From Verrucomicrobiota bacterium (GTDB taxonomy: Bacteria; Verrucomicrobiota; Verrucomicrobiia; Verrucomicrobiales; DEV007), in assembly GCA_003402735.1 (NCBI GenBank), contig QQNE01000028.1:1-44526 (forward strand): DNA of 44,526 nucleotides, written 5' to 3'. The stretch's first letter is position 1, and each line of letters opens with the position of its first letter. Below are positions 17,881 through 26,206 of the stretch, piece by piece. The position numbers were made by a program, and so were the translations under genes. Under the pieces are notes generated by a model, which was given only the letters and a program-made list of their open reading frames with translations, had not been told where the DNA came from and made no database searches.

Positions 17881-19401
17881 ATGAAGCTGAAATACATCGA
17901 TCTCATCGAACAGACGTTCGAGTGGCCGCAGGAGGAGTTTCAACTCACCGAAGACGGCGACCTGGAGTTCCACGGGATTCCGTTGATGGAAATCATCGAG
18001 GCGCATGGGACGCCGTTGCGGTTGACGTATCTGCCCAAAATTGGTGAGAATATTCGCCGGGCCCACGGGTGGTTTCGCTCGGCGATGACCAAGCTCAACT
18101 ACACGGGGGATTATCACTACTGTTATGTGACGAAGAGTTCCCATTTCCGGCATGTGACCGAGGAAGTGCTCCGGCACGGGGCGTTGATCGAAACCAGTTC
18201 TCCGTTCGACCTGGACATCGTGGCGGCCCTGGAGCGGACCGGTCATATGGAGCGGGAGGCCACCGTGATTTGCAACGGGTTCAAGACGGCGGCCTACATC
18301 GAGCGGATCGCGGCGATGCGTGAGCAGGGCTTTACGGGCATTCTGCCGGTTTTGGACAACGAGCAGGAGTTTGCGCGGCTCAACTCGGTGATTCGCGCCC
18401 CGATGGACGTGGGTCTCCGGATCGCTTCCGAGGAGGAGCCGAAGTTTGAGTTTTACACCTCCCGGCTGGGGGTTGGTTACAAGCACATTGTGCCGTTTTA
18501 CCGGGAGCGCTTGGAGCATCACCCGTTCATGAACTTGCGGATGCTCCACTTTTTCGTGAACACCGGCATTCGGGATACGGCCTACTATTGGAACGAGCTG
18601 ACCAAGGCGCTGAAGGTTTACTGCAACTTGCGCCGGATCTGCCCGACACTGACCGCATTCAACATTGGCGGCGGTCTGCCGATCAAGAACTCCCTCGCTT
18701 TCAGCTACGACTACGAATACATCGTGGAGGCGATTCTCGAGCAGGTGAAGACCTCCTGTGAGGACAACGATGTGCCGATGCCAGACATCTACACGGAGTT
18801 TGGTTCCTTCACGGTTGGGGAAGCGGGGGCCACGCTGTTCAAGGTGCTCTATCAGAAAGCGCAGAATGACCGCGAGGCCTGGAACATCATCGATTCCTCG
18901 TTCATGACCACGCTTCCTGACACGTGGGCCATCAACCGACGGTTTTTGATGCTGCCGGTGAACCGCTGGGACAGTGTGTATGAGCGGGTGTTTCTCGGTG
19001 GGTTGACTTGTGACAGTGACGATTACTACAATTCCGAGCAGCACCTGAACGCCATTTATCTGCCGAAGTTCCGGGCCCATGACGATCTCTACATCGGCTT
19101 TTTCAACACCGCCGCCTATCAGGATAACATTGGTGGTCATGGCGGGGTTCATCATTGCCTGATTCCCGGCCCCAAACATGTGCTCATTGATCGGGATGAG
19201 CACGGTGTCCTCACCACCGAGGTTTTCTCCGAGGAACAGAGCGCCGATCAGATGCTCTCCCTGTTGGGGTATGACATGCCGGGCGTCCGGCCGGCAACGT
19301 CCGCCAAGCCGGCGGTTCCGCTCACGTCTCTCGAGGACTCGATGGAGCGGGTGCTGGTGCCGCGCAAACGAAAGGCGCCGGTGACGCCGACCCGTCAGTA
19401 G
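17881..19401 (+). CDS. speA: Arginine decarboxylase, PLP-dependent (fold type III)
   Basis: This 506-residue enzyme would convert arginine to agmatine, the first step of one polyamine route. The ATG at 17881 gives the N-terminus MKLKYIDLIEQTFEWPQEEF, which is characteristic of a short, Bacteroidetes-like SpeA subgroup; the alternative start 28 codons upstream adds unrelated sequence. YCYVTKSSHF contains the PLP-binding K85. LHFFVNTGI, NIGGGLPIKNS and TEFGSFTVGEAG are the conserved barrel motifs, and GLTCDSDDYY carries the active-site Cys of the C-terminal barrel. It is shorter than the roughly 630-residue E. coli SpeA. Agmatine-using enzymes are not in the window. A CPBP membrane protein gene follows after 10 nt on the same strand. 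Confidence 0.9.
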   Translation: MKLKYIDLIEQTFEWPQEEFQLTEDGDLEFHGIPLMEIIEAHGTPLRLTYLPKIGENIRRAHGWFRSAMTKLNYTGDYHYCYVTKSSHFRHVTEEVLRHGALIETSSPFDLDIVAALERTGHMEREATVICNGFKTAAYIERIAAMREQGFTGILPVLDNEQEFARLNSVIRAPMDVGLRIASEEEPKFEFYTSRLGVGYKHIVPFYRERLEHHPFMNLRMLHFFVNTGIRDTAYYWNELTKALKVYCNLRRICPTLTAFNIGGGLPIKNSLAFSYDYEYIVEAILEQVKTSCEDNDVPMPDIYTEFGSFTVGEAGATLFKVLYQKAQNDREAWNIIDSSFMTTLPDTWAINRRFLMLPVNRWDSVYERVFLGGLTCDSDDYYNSEQHLNAIYLPKFRAHDDLYIGFFNTAAYQDNIGGHGGVHHCLIPGPKHVLIDRDEHGVLTTEVFSEEQSADQMLSLLGYDMPGVRPATSAKPAVPLTSLEDSMERVLVPRKRKAPVTPTRQ

Positions 19402-19411
19402 GCGGCGGGCG

Positions 19412-20155
19412 ATGGACTGGCGCAGTCCAGGGCTGGCTCATGTGGTTCCGTTGGCCTCCTTTTTGGCGATCGGAACCCTCGGAGGTTTTTTGGATGGCGG
19501 GACCGGGAGATCTGTGCTGTGGATCTATCCGCTGCAGGCGGTCCTGGGACTGTCTCTGGTTGCCATTTTTTGGCGAGGCTACGACTTTGGTCCGGTGCGT
19601 CCCGGAGGCCTGCTTTTGGCGGTTCTGATGGCTCCGGTCGCCTTCGTGCTTTGGATCGCCCCCTCATGGCTCCAGGCACGTTTCGGCGCGCCGGGTTGGA
19701 TGGAGAATCGGGTGCCGGGGATGGGTCAGTCGATCCGGGTTTTCCTGGGATTGACGGAGCGGTGGGAGGGCTTCAATCCGGCTGCCTACGAGGGAACCCT
19801 TTTGTCGCCCATGGCAGGGCTCGCCTTTCGGTTTCTTCGCCTGGCAGTCACCGTGCCGCTCGTGGAGGAGATTTGCTGGCGGGGATACGTGATGAGACTG
19901 CTGGATGATCCGGATCGTCCCTTTTCCGAAAACCCGTTTGGACGGCACCGCTGGCGGACTTGCCTGCTTGTCACCGCTTTGGTGGTTCTGGTGCATCCGT
20001 CAGCCGACTGGTTTGGCGCGCTCTGTTTTGGGTTGATCGTTTATTTCCTGGCCGTGAAAACGAAAAGTTTGGGCCTTTGCGTGGTGTTTCACGCGTTGGT
20101 GAATCTGTGGCTCGGCGGTTACGTGTTGGCGACTCGTCAATGGGGTTACTGGTGA
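19412..20155 (+). CDS. CPBP-family intramembrane protease-like protein (CAAX/Abi type)
   Basis: This 247-residue protein has about six hydrophobic segments. The CPBP motifs are all visible: VEEICWRGYV with E152, E153 and R157 (motif EExxxR), LVHPSADW with H195, and VVFHALVN with H227. These residues line the active site in Rce1-type and related bacterial proteases in the membrane. The overall form, with a short charged insert after the EExxxR helix, resembles the CAAX-protease-related proteins that accompany exosortase systems, but no exosortase or PEP-CTERM protein was seen in the window. It starts 10 nt after the speA stop and is probably co-transcribed. Its stop is 8 nt from that of the convergent HupE-like gene. 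The substrate is unknown. Confidence 0.82.
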   Translation: MDWRSPGLAHVVPLASFLAIGTLGGFLDGGTGRSVLWIYPLQAVLGLSLVAIFWRGYDFGPVRPGGLLLAVLMAPVAFVLWIAPSWLQARFGAPGWMENRVPGMGQSIRVFLGLTERWEGFNPAAYEGTLLSPMAGLAFRFLRLAVTVPLVEEICWRGYVMRLLDDPDRPFSENPFGRHRWRTCLLVTALVVLVHPSADWFGALCFGLIVYFLAVKTKSLGLCVVFHALVNLWLGGYVLATRQWGYW

Positions 20156-20163
20156 TCCGCGGG

Positions 20164-21297
20164 TCATTGCAGGAGCCCGAGGAGGAGAGCGATGCCGGCG
20201 ATCAGGGTGGCCGCCGAGATGGTTCGGGGGAGGAGGCTGCCGGGGCGCCAGACGCCAAGCGCGGCGAAGATTGCGGCAAGCGCCGAGGCGGCGCAGATCA
20301 GGGCGAGATTCGCGCCGCTTTGAAAGGAGCCGAGGCAGGTGAGGGAGTTGAGCGGGTGGAGGCACGTCTCCCGGGTGATGGCCCCGGAGGCGAGCCCCTG
20401 GAGGAGACCGCAGCCGAAGCTGAGAGCGAGTTGAACGGAGCGCCGATCGGTCCGGTGGCCCGGCCAGAGATTTAGGCTTGCGGCGGAGATGACCGCCAGT
20501 GACTGGCCGAAGTGGAGCCATCGCGGGGCCAGGGGCGAGCCGCTCAACGTCACCGGAATGGCGGTCCCAAGTTGTCCCAGGGCGAACATGGCGACCAGCA
20601 TGGCGGCGCGTCGGGGCGGCGCGGCGACGAGCAGAGCCAGGAGCAGGAGCAGGGCTCCTGGCCGGGAACACGAGATGATTCCCTGTCGGACCACCTGGAT
20701 TTGAAGTTGGTGAGGGTTCGGCGGAACGGACGGCCGGTCCGTCACGATTCGGGCGAGCGCGTGAGTCACATTGAATCGGTAATCTGGTTCTTCCAGGGTG
20801 AAGACAACGGGATGTCGGACTTGATCCTGGACTTGAAATTCGCCGATGATTTTGTGGGTCAAGCCGAGCTCGATGAAGACATCGCAAGTGACCTGAACTT
20901 CGCTGGGGCTGGTGTTGGCGGTGAGTCGGAACGGAAAAGAAAGAAGGAGTTGATGCCAATCCGCCCGCGGGATGGGGGAGAGATCAGCGATTGGCCAGCG
21001 CAGCGGCTGCGGGTCGCCCAGACCGGCTTCCCGACCTTCCAGATCCACAAAGAGATGCTGGCGAAGATAGGAATGGATGATTGGGCGGCTCGACTCGCCC
21101 TCATCCCGGCTGATGGCGCCGTCGTTGTTGGCATCGAGGGAGGGACACAAGCGCAACAGGGTGAGGACATCGGCGGAATATTCTGTGCCGATCTCCGTCT
21201 GCCCGATCCGGATGGTGAGGTAGCCCGTGTCAGGTTGGTGGGCCTGCGCGGAACTAATGCAGATCCCGGCAAGAACGAGGCAGAGAAGTCTATTCAC
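20164..21297 (-). CDS. HupE/UreJ-like membrane protein with a secreted N-terminal domain and EF-hand
   Basis: The protein has 377 residues from the GTG at 21297. That start is chosen because the signal peptide (VNRLLCLVLAGICISSAQA) follows directly and because the GTG overlaps the upstream stop by 8 nt. The mature N-terminus AHQPDTGYL and a roughly 180-residue beta-rich extracytoplasmic domain come first. It contains a perfect EF-hand loop, DANNDGAISRDE (55-66), with all five side-chain positions kept. The second half (from about residue 205) has five to six hydrophobic helices (GALLLLLALLVA, LALICAASALAAIFAAL, LIAGIALLLGLL). The layout fits HupE/UreJ-2 proteins, a loosely defined group of possible metal or small-molecule permeases, but the GxDH motif of classical HupE is not seen. 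It is coupled to the PHP fusion gene and probably works with it. Confidence 0.65.
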   Translation of the reverse strand: MNRLLCLVLAGICISSAQAHQPDTGYLTIRIGQTEIGTEYSADVLTLLRLCPSLDANNDGAISRDEGESSRPIIHSYLRQHLFVDLEGREAGLGDPQPLRWPIADLSPIPRADWHQLLLSFPFRLTANTSPSEVQVTCDVFIELGLTHKIIGEFQVQDQVRHPVVFTLEEPDYRFNVTHALARIVTDRPSVPPNPHQLQIQVVRQGIISCSRPGALLLLLALLVAAPPRRAAMLVAMFALGQLGTAIPVTLSGSPLAPRWLHFGQSLAVISAASLNLWPGHRTDRRSVQLALSFGCGLLQGLASGAITRETCLHPLNSLTCLGSFQSGANLALICAASALAAIFAALGVWRPGSLLPRTISAATLIAGIALLLGLLQ

Positions 21298-24200
21298 CGG
21301 TGATCCAAACTGGCGAAACCCAGACCAGTTCGGAGTCCGTTTGTTCGCCGCGGAAATAGTAATAGCTGGTCTTGCCTTTGGGAAGTTTGATTCCGGTCCA
21401 GGAGATCTCCACTTTATCAGTGCCAGGGGTCCAGACCTGGACCTCCTGATCATCTTGAACCAAGGTGACCTTGGAGAACGGGGCCGTGCCGATCAGCTTG
21501 AGGTCCAGCTTGGGAGCCTCGGCCAGGGAAAAGGCATCGCCCATCATGTGTTCCCCGCAGCGAAGATCGGCCACGATGTTGTCGGTGGCGCCATAAGTGT
21601 GGCGCAGCTTCATGGCGCTGAGGATCTCCTGACGCGACGCCTCTTTTGCATAGACCAAGCAGTAGCTGATGTGGGTGCTCCCATGATCGCTGCTGGCCTG
21701 GAAGGACATCTTGTATCCTTTCTGGAGCGCCAAGTTGACAAAGCCTTTTGGCTCCCAACCTCCGATGGAATCGCCTTCCGTCGGGCACCGGGGCGCGCCG
21801 GGGCGCTCGTAATTCTGTCGGGCCCCCTGGTAGATCTCCACGAACGGTTCCACCACGGGATCGTTGTCGCGCCAGTCGGTGCCCATGCTGGTGGCACTGG
21901 TATGGACGGCGCAGATGCCGTCGAAGTGGTGGAGATAACGGTAGAGCATCTGGGTGTCGGGAGCGGGCGCCTCCACGTTGCGGTCGGAGATGGGGATTCG
22001 TGGCAGGGTGCGCACGCCTCGTTGGGCGAAGACCACGTTGCGATGTCCCTCTGGATAGGGAACGCTCCGTTCGTAGGTGAAGAGGGGATCAAAGCGCCCG
22101 GGAAGATGAAAGACATCGGTGGTCTTTTGCGTAAGCCACCAGGGATATTCGCGGCCGCCGCCGTTGTCGTGGTCTCCGTTGCCGATCCAATCCATTCCGG
22201 CGACATCGATCCCGTAGCGCCACATGTCTTCAAGGGCGCCGTCGCCCATCCCGTCCCCACTGTTTTCCGTGTGGCGATGGAACTCTCCGCGGAGAATGCG
22301 GAGGTCGTTGCCCTGGACGGTGCTCCGGTAGGCGCGAATCGTTTCAATGGCCTTGCGTTCGGCGAGGGCGGCTGGCGAGGGCTGTTTGGCGGCGGGAGCG
22401 GCCGCAGCTTGGAGTTCGGGAGCGACGACCGATCCTTCCCCTTGCAGGACGCTGACATAGATGTCGTTGTCGAATGGATCCTTGGAGGCATCCAACGAGG
22501 CGTTGTTTCCGGCGTTCTTGCCATTGGCCCGGCTCTTCACCCAATCGCCCAAACGGCTCTGCCGATGATCGCTGGAATGGGCGATGGCGATTCCCGCCGG
22601 GGTGGCGCAAACGGACGGGCGATTGTAGAGCAGGTTATCGGAGTGAGGCACGAGGACCGGGGAGGTCCACTGGTTGCCGTTGAGGCAGGAGGCGTAGCTC
22701 ATCCAGACGCCTCCGAGCGGGGTGTGGAAACTTCCCTCGCGGGACCGGCTGAGGAGCCAGATCCTTCCGGACGCATCGGCGGTGATTCTGGCCAGATTGT
22801 TGAGGGTGGAAAGGGCGCCGCTCTTCGCCTCCTCACCGGCCACACGGCCCGATTCTGCTGCGGAGGGCTGCGCCTTGGCGGCGGCGTTGTTGCGGGGAGC
22901 CCTGGGAGTGGAAGGCTTCCGCAGGGCATTGGCGATGTCGGCCACGGGCAGTTTCCAGGCGTCTCCGTCGAGCACGCGAAGGGCCACTTGGCGTTCCTTG
23001 TAGAGACCGATTCCATCGTTCGGGTCATAGGCGCCCCAGTCTTTGCCCCAGGAAGTTCCGCCCTGTTCGAAGGCGGCCCAGAGCCGTCCGGCGGCGTCGT
23101 AAGCGAGGCTGGGGCGAGCTTCGTAGGCGGGAGAGCTGGCCACGTCCTGAACGGCTTGCATCGCGCCGTCGAGCGCGAAGGTGCGGAGCCGAACGTCGTA
23201 GTCGCCGTGGTCGTAGGTGTCCCACGCGACCGCCACGCCGGTTTTGCCTGCGGCCAGGGCGGGCGACCAGGCGTTTCCGGAGGCGGGGCCGCTGACATCG
23301 ATGGTTTCGGACCACCCTGTCCCGGTCTGGTGACGGGCGAAAATGTGGAAGAATTTGCCGTCTGGGGCCGCTCCTTGCCAGGCGATCCAGACCTTGCCAT
23401 CGTGCGCGGTCACGGCGACGGGGGCGTGTTGGTTGCCGGTTCCGGAGGAGAGGGTGACGACCTCGCCGGGCGCTCCATTGGCAAAGCGTTTGGCCTTGAT
23501 CTGGAAGGATCCGGCTTCGCGTTCTGACCAGATGACCCAGGTGGCACCGCCGCCGTCCACCGCGATGCCGCATTGGAAGAGGTCTTTTCCGGGATCGGTC
23601 ACGGGAACTGGAGCGCCCCACGTTCCGTCCTTGGAGCGGGTCCGCCACCAGACTTGGTCGCCACCCGCCGGTTTGGCCAGAAAGTCGAGGTTTTCCGGGG
23701 CCTCTTTCCAGGTCCGGGCGCGTTCATCGCGATCCAACCCCGGGGTGAAGCTGATCCAGGCGAGTTCCCAGCGTCCGTCCCCAGCAACGGCCAAGGCGGG
23801 AAAGTCATCATCACGGCGCTCCGCAGTGACGTTTTCGGTGTCGGCCACCCTCTCCACCTCCACCCGACCGTCCAGGAGGGGGAGGGGGTGACCGAGAGAG
23901 AGCTGTTTGCGGAGGAAGGAGAAATCGCCCCCGGCGGTTTTGAAGGCGAAGACGGTTTCGGGGCCGATCCCGGTGGCGCGGAGAAGGATGCCGTTGTCGC
24001 TCATGGGGACGCGAACCTTGCGTTGATCCCCGGGCTTGAGGTTCTTCAAGTTGCTGTTGGATCGGGACTTGCGCTGGGTGAGTTCGCGGCTTGAGGCCTT
24101 CCAGGAAGCGGGGCCGGTCATGCGGTCCTGCTGCTCGAACCGCCATCCTTCCACCGAGCGGAGCTTGGTTCCCTCCCCCTGCAGTTCCACCGATCCATCC

Positions 24201-24325
24201 CAAGGCGAGGGCTCGAGATCCTTCATGCCGAAACGGATGCGAAAGGCGGCATCTTCGGCAATGGAAACGCAGGGACAGGTGGTAATAAGGCAAGCCGAAA
24301 CAAACGGCAGGAAAGGGGTTTTCAT
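21290..24325 (-). CDS. Secreted beta-propeller (BNR-like) and PHP metal-dependent hydrolase fusion
   Basis: The protein has 1011 residues from the ATG at 24325, where a signal peptide follows (MKTPFLPFVSACLITTCPC...). Residues about 150-620 contain repeated blades with WxxWS/AW patterns and Asp-box-like turns (DGGGATWVIWSER, DGKVWIAWQG, ASGRIWLLSRS), as in BNR/sialidase-like propellers. A PHP-type phosphoesterase fold follows: GEFHRHT with H683 and H685, NGDHDN (716-721), VHTSATS with H808, and SSDHG (near 880). These His/Asp sites match the DUF3604-like branch of PHP proteins. A C-terminal beta-sandwich closes the protein. PHP enzymes hydrolyse phosphoesters or related bonds with two or three metals; the substrate here is unknown. 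The stop overlaps the HupE-like start by 8 nt. The gene diverges from two sulfatase genes, with 135 nt between the starts. Confidence 0.78.
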   Translation of the reverse strand: MKTPFLPFVSACLITTCPCVSIAEDAAFRIRFGMKDLEPSPWDGSVELQGEGTKLRSVEGWRFEQQDRMTGPASWKASSRELTQRKSRSNSNLKNLKPGDQRKVRVPMSDNGILLRATGIGPETVFAFKTAGGDFSFLRKQLSLGHPLPLLDGRVEVERVADTENVTAERRDDDFPALAVAGDGRWELAWISFTPGLDRDERARTWKEAPENLDFLAKPAGGDQVWWRTRSKDGTWGAPVPVTDPGKDLFQCGIAVDGGGATWVIWSEREAGSFQIKAKRFANGAPGEVVTLSSGTGNQHAPVAVTAHDGKVWIAWQGAAPDGKFFHIFARHQTGTGWSETIDVSGPASGNAWSPALAAGKTGVAVAWDTYDHGDYDVRLRTFALDGAMQAVQDVASSPAYEARPSLAYDAAGRLWAAFEQGGTSWGKDWGAYDPNDGIGLYKERQVALRVLDGDAWKLPVADIANALRKPSTPRAPRNNAAAKAQPSAAESGRVAGEEAKSGALSTLNNLARITADASGRIWLLSRSREGSFHTPLGGVWMSYASCLNGNQWTSPVLVPHSDNLLYNRPSVCATPAGIAIAHSSDHRQSRLGDWVKSRANGKNAGNNASLDASKDPFDNDIYVSVLQGEGSVVAPELQAAAAPAAKQPSPAALAERKAIETIRAYRSTVQGNDLRILRGEFHRHTENSGDGMGDGALEDMWRYGIDVAGMDWIGNGDHDNGGGREYPWWLTQKTTDVFHLPGRFDPLFTYERSVPYPEGHRNVVFAQRGVRTLPRIPISDRNVEAPAPDTQMLYRYLHHFDGICAVHTSATSMGTDWRDNDPVVEPFVEIYQGARQNYERPGAPRCPTEGDSIGGWEPKGFVNLALQKGYKMSFQASSDHGSTHISYCLVYAKEASRQEILSAMKLRHTYGATDNIVADLRCGEHMMGDAFSLAEAPKLDLKLIGTAPFSKVTLVQDDQEVQVWTPGTDKVEISWTGIKLPKGKTSYYYFRGEQTDSELVWVSPVWITGE

Positions 24326-24460
24326 GGGCAGGAACGATCGGGACTCCGCATCTCCTTGACCCGGCGGAAACCCTGGATGGACAAATTTCATGCGGATTTG
24401 CGAAATCGAAGCCGTTCTGGGCAACCGACGCCGAAGTGCGCGGTTTGAAAGGGACCCCGA

Positions 24461-26200
24461 ATGAAGCAGATCCCCTTTGTGCTTGTCCTCGTGCTTTGTC
24501 TCCTTGCCAAAATCGAGGCAGAGCCGCCTCGTCCGAACGTGCTTTTCATCGCCGTCGATGACCTGCGGCCGGATCTCGGTTGCCAGGGCAACGCGGTGGC
24601 CAAAACCCCTCACATCGATCGCCTTGCGGCGCGGGGAACGGTCTTCAATCGTGCTTATGTGGCGCAGGCGGTCTGCAGTCCCTCCCGCACCGCGATTCTG
24701 ACCGGGCTCAGACCGGACACGACAAAGGTTTGGGATCTCGAGACGCACTTTCGCACCGCGCAGCCCGATTGCATTTCCCTGCCGCAACATTTCAAGGCCA
24801 ACGGCTATCATTGTTCCGCCTTGAGCAAAGTCTATCACTCGGGTTTCGAGGATGGACGTTCGTGGAGCGAGCCTCACTGGTATCCTCGGGGGCGAAGTGT
24901 CGATACCGATCCGGTCGATTGGACCAAGAAGATCATCACCCGCCACGACGTGGATGTTTCGGAGTTTTCCTCCGCCGCAGAGGGGACTCAGGAGGGGAAG
25001 GGCAAGGGCGGGAAGAAGGGGCCGTCGTTTGAAATCAGTGCCAAAGAGGATGATGAGCTGCCCGACGGAGCGACGGCGGCGGAGGCGGTCAAACGACTCC
25101 ATGACCTCAAGCTCAAGGGGACGCCTTTCTTCCTGGCGGTCGGATTTCTCAAGCCGCATCTCCCGTTTGTTGCGCCCAAAAAGTATTGGGATCTACATGA
25201 CCCGGACAAAATCCCGCTTCCGGCGATCGATCACCTGCCCGTCGGTGCGCCCGGGTTTGCGGGGCACACCAACGGTGAACTGCACAGTTATGACGGGGTG
25301 CCGCCGGAGAATCCGATTCCTGCGGAGTTCGCGAAGCAGCTTCGTCACGGGTATTATGCCTGCATCAGTTACACCGATGCGCAGATCGGGCGAGTGTTGG
25401 ATGCGCTGGAGGAGGAAGGACTTTCCGGCCACACCATCGTGGTGTTGTGGGGCGATCATGGATGGCAGCTCGGGGATCACGGTCTTTGGCACAAGCACAC
25501 CAATTTTGAACTGGCCACGCGGGCGCCCCTGATCATCCGTGCGCCAGGTCAGGCATCCGCCGGGGTGAAGTGCGAGGCTCCGGTGGAGTTTGTCGATGTT
25601 TACCCGACCCTCGCCGATCTCTGTGGTCTTCCGTTGCCCGTCGGCCTGGCAGGCAGCAGCCTGAGGCCGTTCCTGGAGAATCCCGCGGCTCCCATGGTCA
25701 AACCGGCCATGAGCCAGTATCCTCGCAGCGCGGGGGCGGACGGGGGCAACCTGATGGGTTACAGCTTTCGCGATCCGCGCTGGAGGGCGACCTTCTGGCG
25801 GGAACGAGCCGGTTCCAGAATCGTCGCCACCGAACTCTACGACGAGGAGAACGATCCGGCCGAATCGGTCAGCCTGCATGATCGTCCCGAGAATCAGGCG
25901 GTTCTTCAGGCGTTTTTGAAGTTTCTTCCGCCGGTCGGCAGCGACGCCCAACCCGGGAAGGGGCCCCGAGCCGCATTGACTCCTCCGGACTCGGAAAAAC
26001 CGGTCGGTGAGACCCGGGAAGCACGGTTCGACCGGCTTTATCCTGGCAAGCCAAGGCTCACCCTGACCGAGTATCTGGCGAGACAGTCGGACGACGCCGC
26101 GGCGAGAGAGCGTTTCACCAAGTTCGATGCCGACCGTGACGGATGGCTTTCCCGCCAGGAATTCATCCACGGAGGAGGCAAGGCGTCCGGCGCGAAGTGA
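24461..26200 (+). CDS. Secreted sulfatase (iduronate-2-sulfatase-like) with C-terminal EF-hand
   Basis: This 579-residue type I sulfatase has a signal peptide (MKQIPFVLVLVLCLLAKIEA). Metal-binding DD (33-34) lies in FIAVDDLRPDLG, and the formylglycine motif is VCSPSRTAILTG with C72, which must be oxidised by FGE or anSME to be active. GDHGWQLGDHG (331-341) supplies further metal and sulfate ligands. The order of motifs fits iduronate-2-sulfatase-type S1 enzymes, which remove sulfate esters from polysaccharides outside the cytoplasm. A low-complexity insert (EGKGKGGKKG) is at about 178-187. The C-terminus carries a canonical EF-hand loop, DADRDGWLSRQE, an uncommon addition. The next sulfatase starts 6 nt after the stop, so the two form an operon. 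No maturase gene is seen in the window. Confidence 0.93.
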   Translation: MKQIPFVLVLVLCLLAKIEAEPPRPNVLFIAVDDLRPDLGCQGNAVAKTPHIDRLAARGTVFNRAYVAQAVCSPSRTAILTGLRPDTTKVWDLETHFRTAQPDCISLPQHFKANGYHCSALSKVYHSGFEDGRSWSEPHWYPRGRSVDTDPVDWTKKIITRHDVDVSEFSSAAEGTQEGKGKGGKKGPSFEISAKEDDELPDGATAAEAVKRLHDLKLKGTPFFLAVGFLKPHLPFVAPKKYWDLHDPDKIPLPAIDHLPVGAPGFAGHTNGELHSYDGVPPENPIPAEFAKQLRHGYYACISYTDAQIGRVLDALEEEGLSGHTIVVLWGDHGWQLGDHGLWHKHTNFELATRAPLIIRAPGQASAGVKCEAPVEFVDVYPTLADLCGLPLPVGLAGSSLRPFLENPAAPMVKPAMSQYPRSAGADGGNLMGYSFRDPRWRATFWRERAGSRIVATELYDEENDPAESVSLHDRPENQAVLQAFLKFLPPVGSDAQPGKGPRAALTPPDSEKPVGETREARFDRLYPGKPRLTLTEYLARQSDDAAARERFTKFDADRDGWLSRQEFIHGGGKASGAK

Positions 26201-26206
26201 GCTGAA

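Noticed and set aside
16347..19203. Long minus-strand frames opposite the desaturase and arginine decarboxylase genes
   Set aside because: They mirror real codons on the opposite strand. The sense proteins carry full histidine boxes and PLP motifs.
21227..23527. A 766-codon plus-strand open frame
   Set aside because: It lies antisense to the propeller-PHP gene, whose signal peptide, motifs and operon overlap are clear. Long antisense frames are expected in GC-rich DNA, and this one has no recognisable domain.
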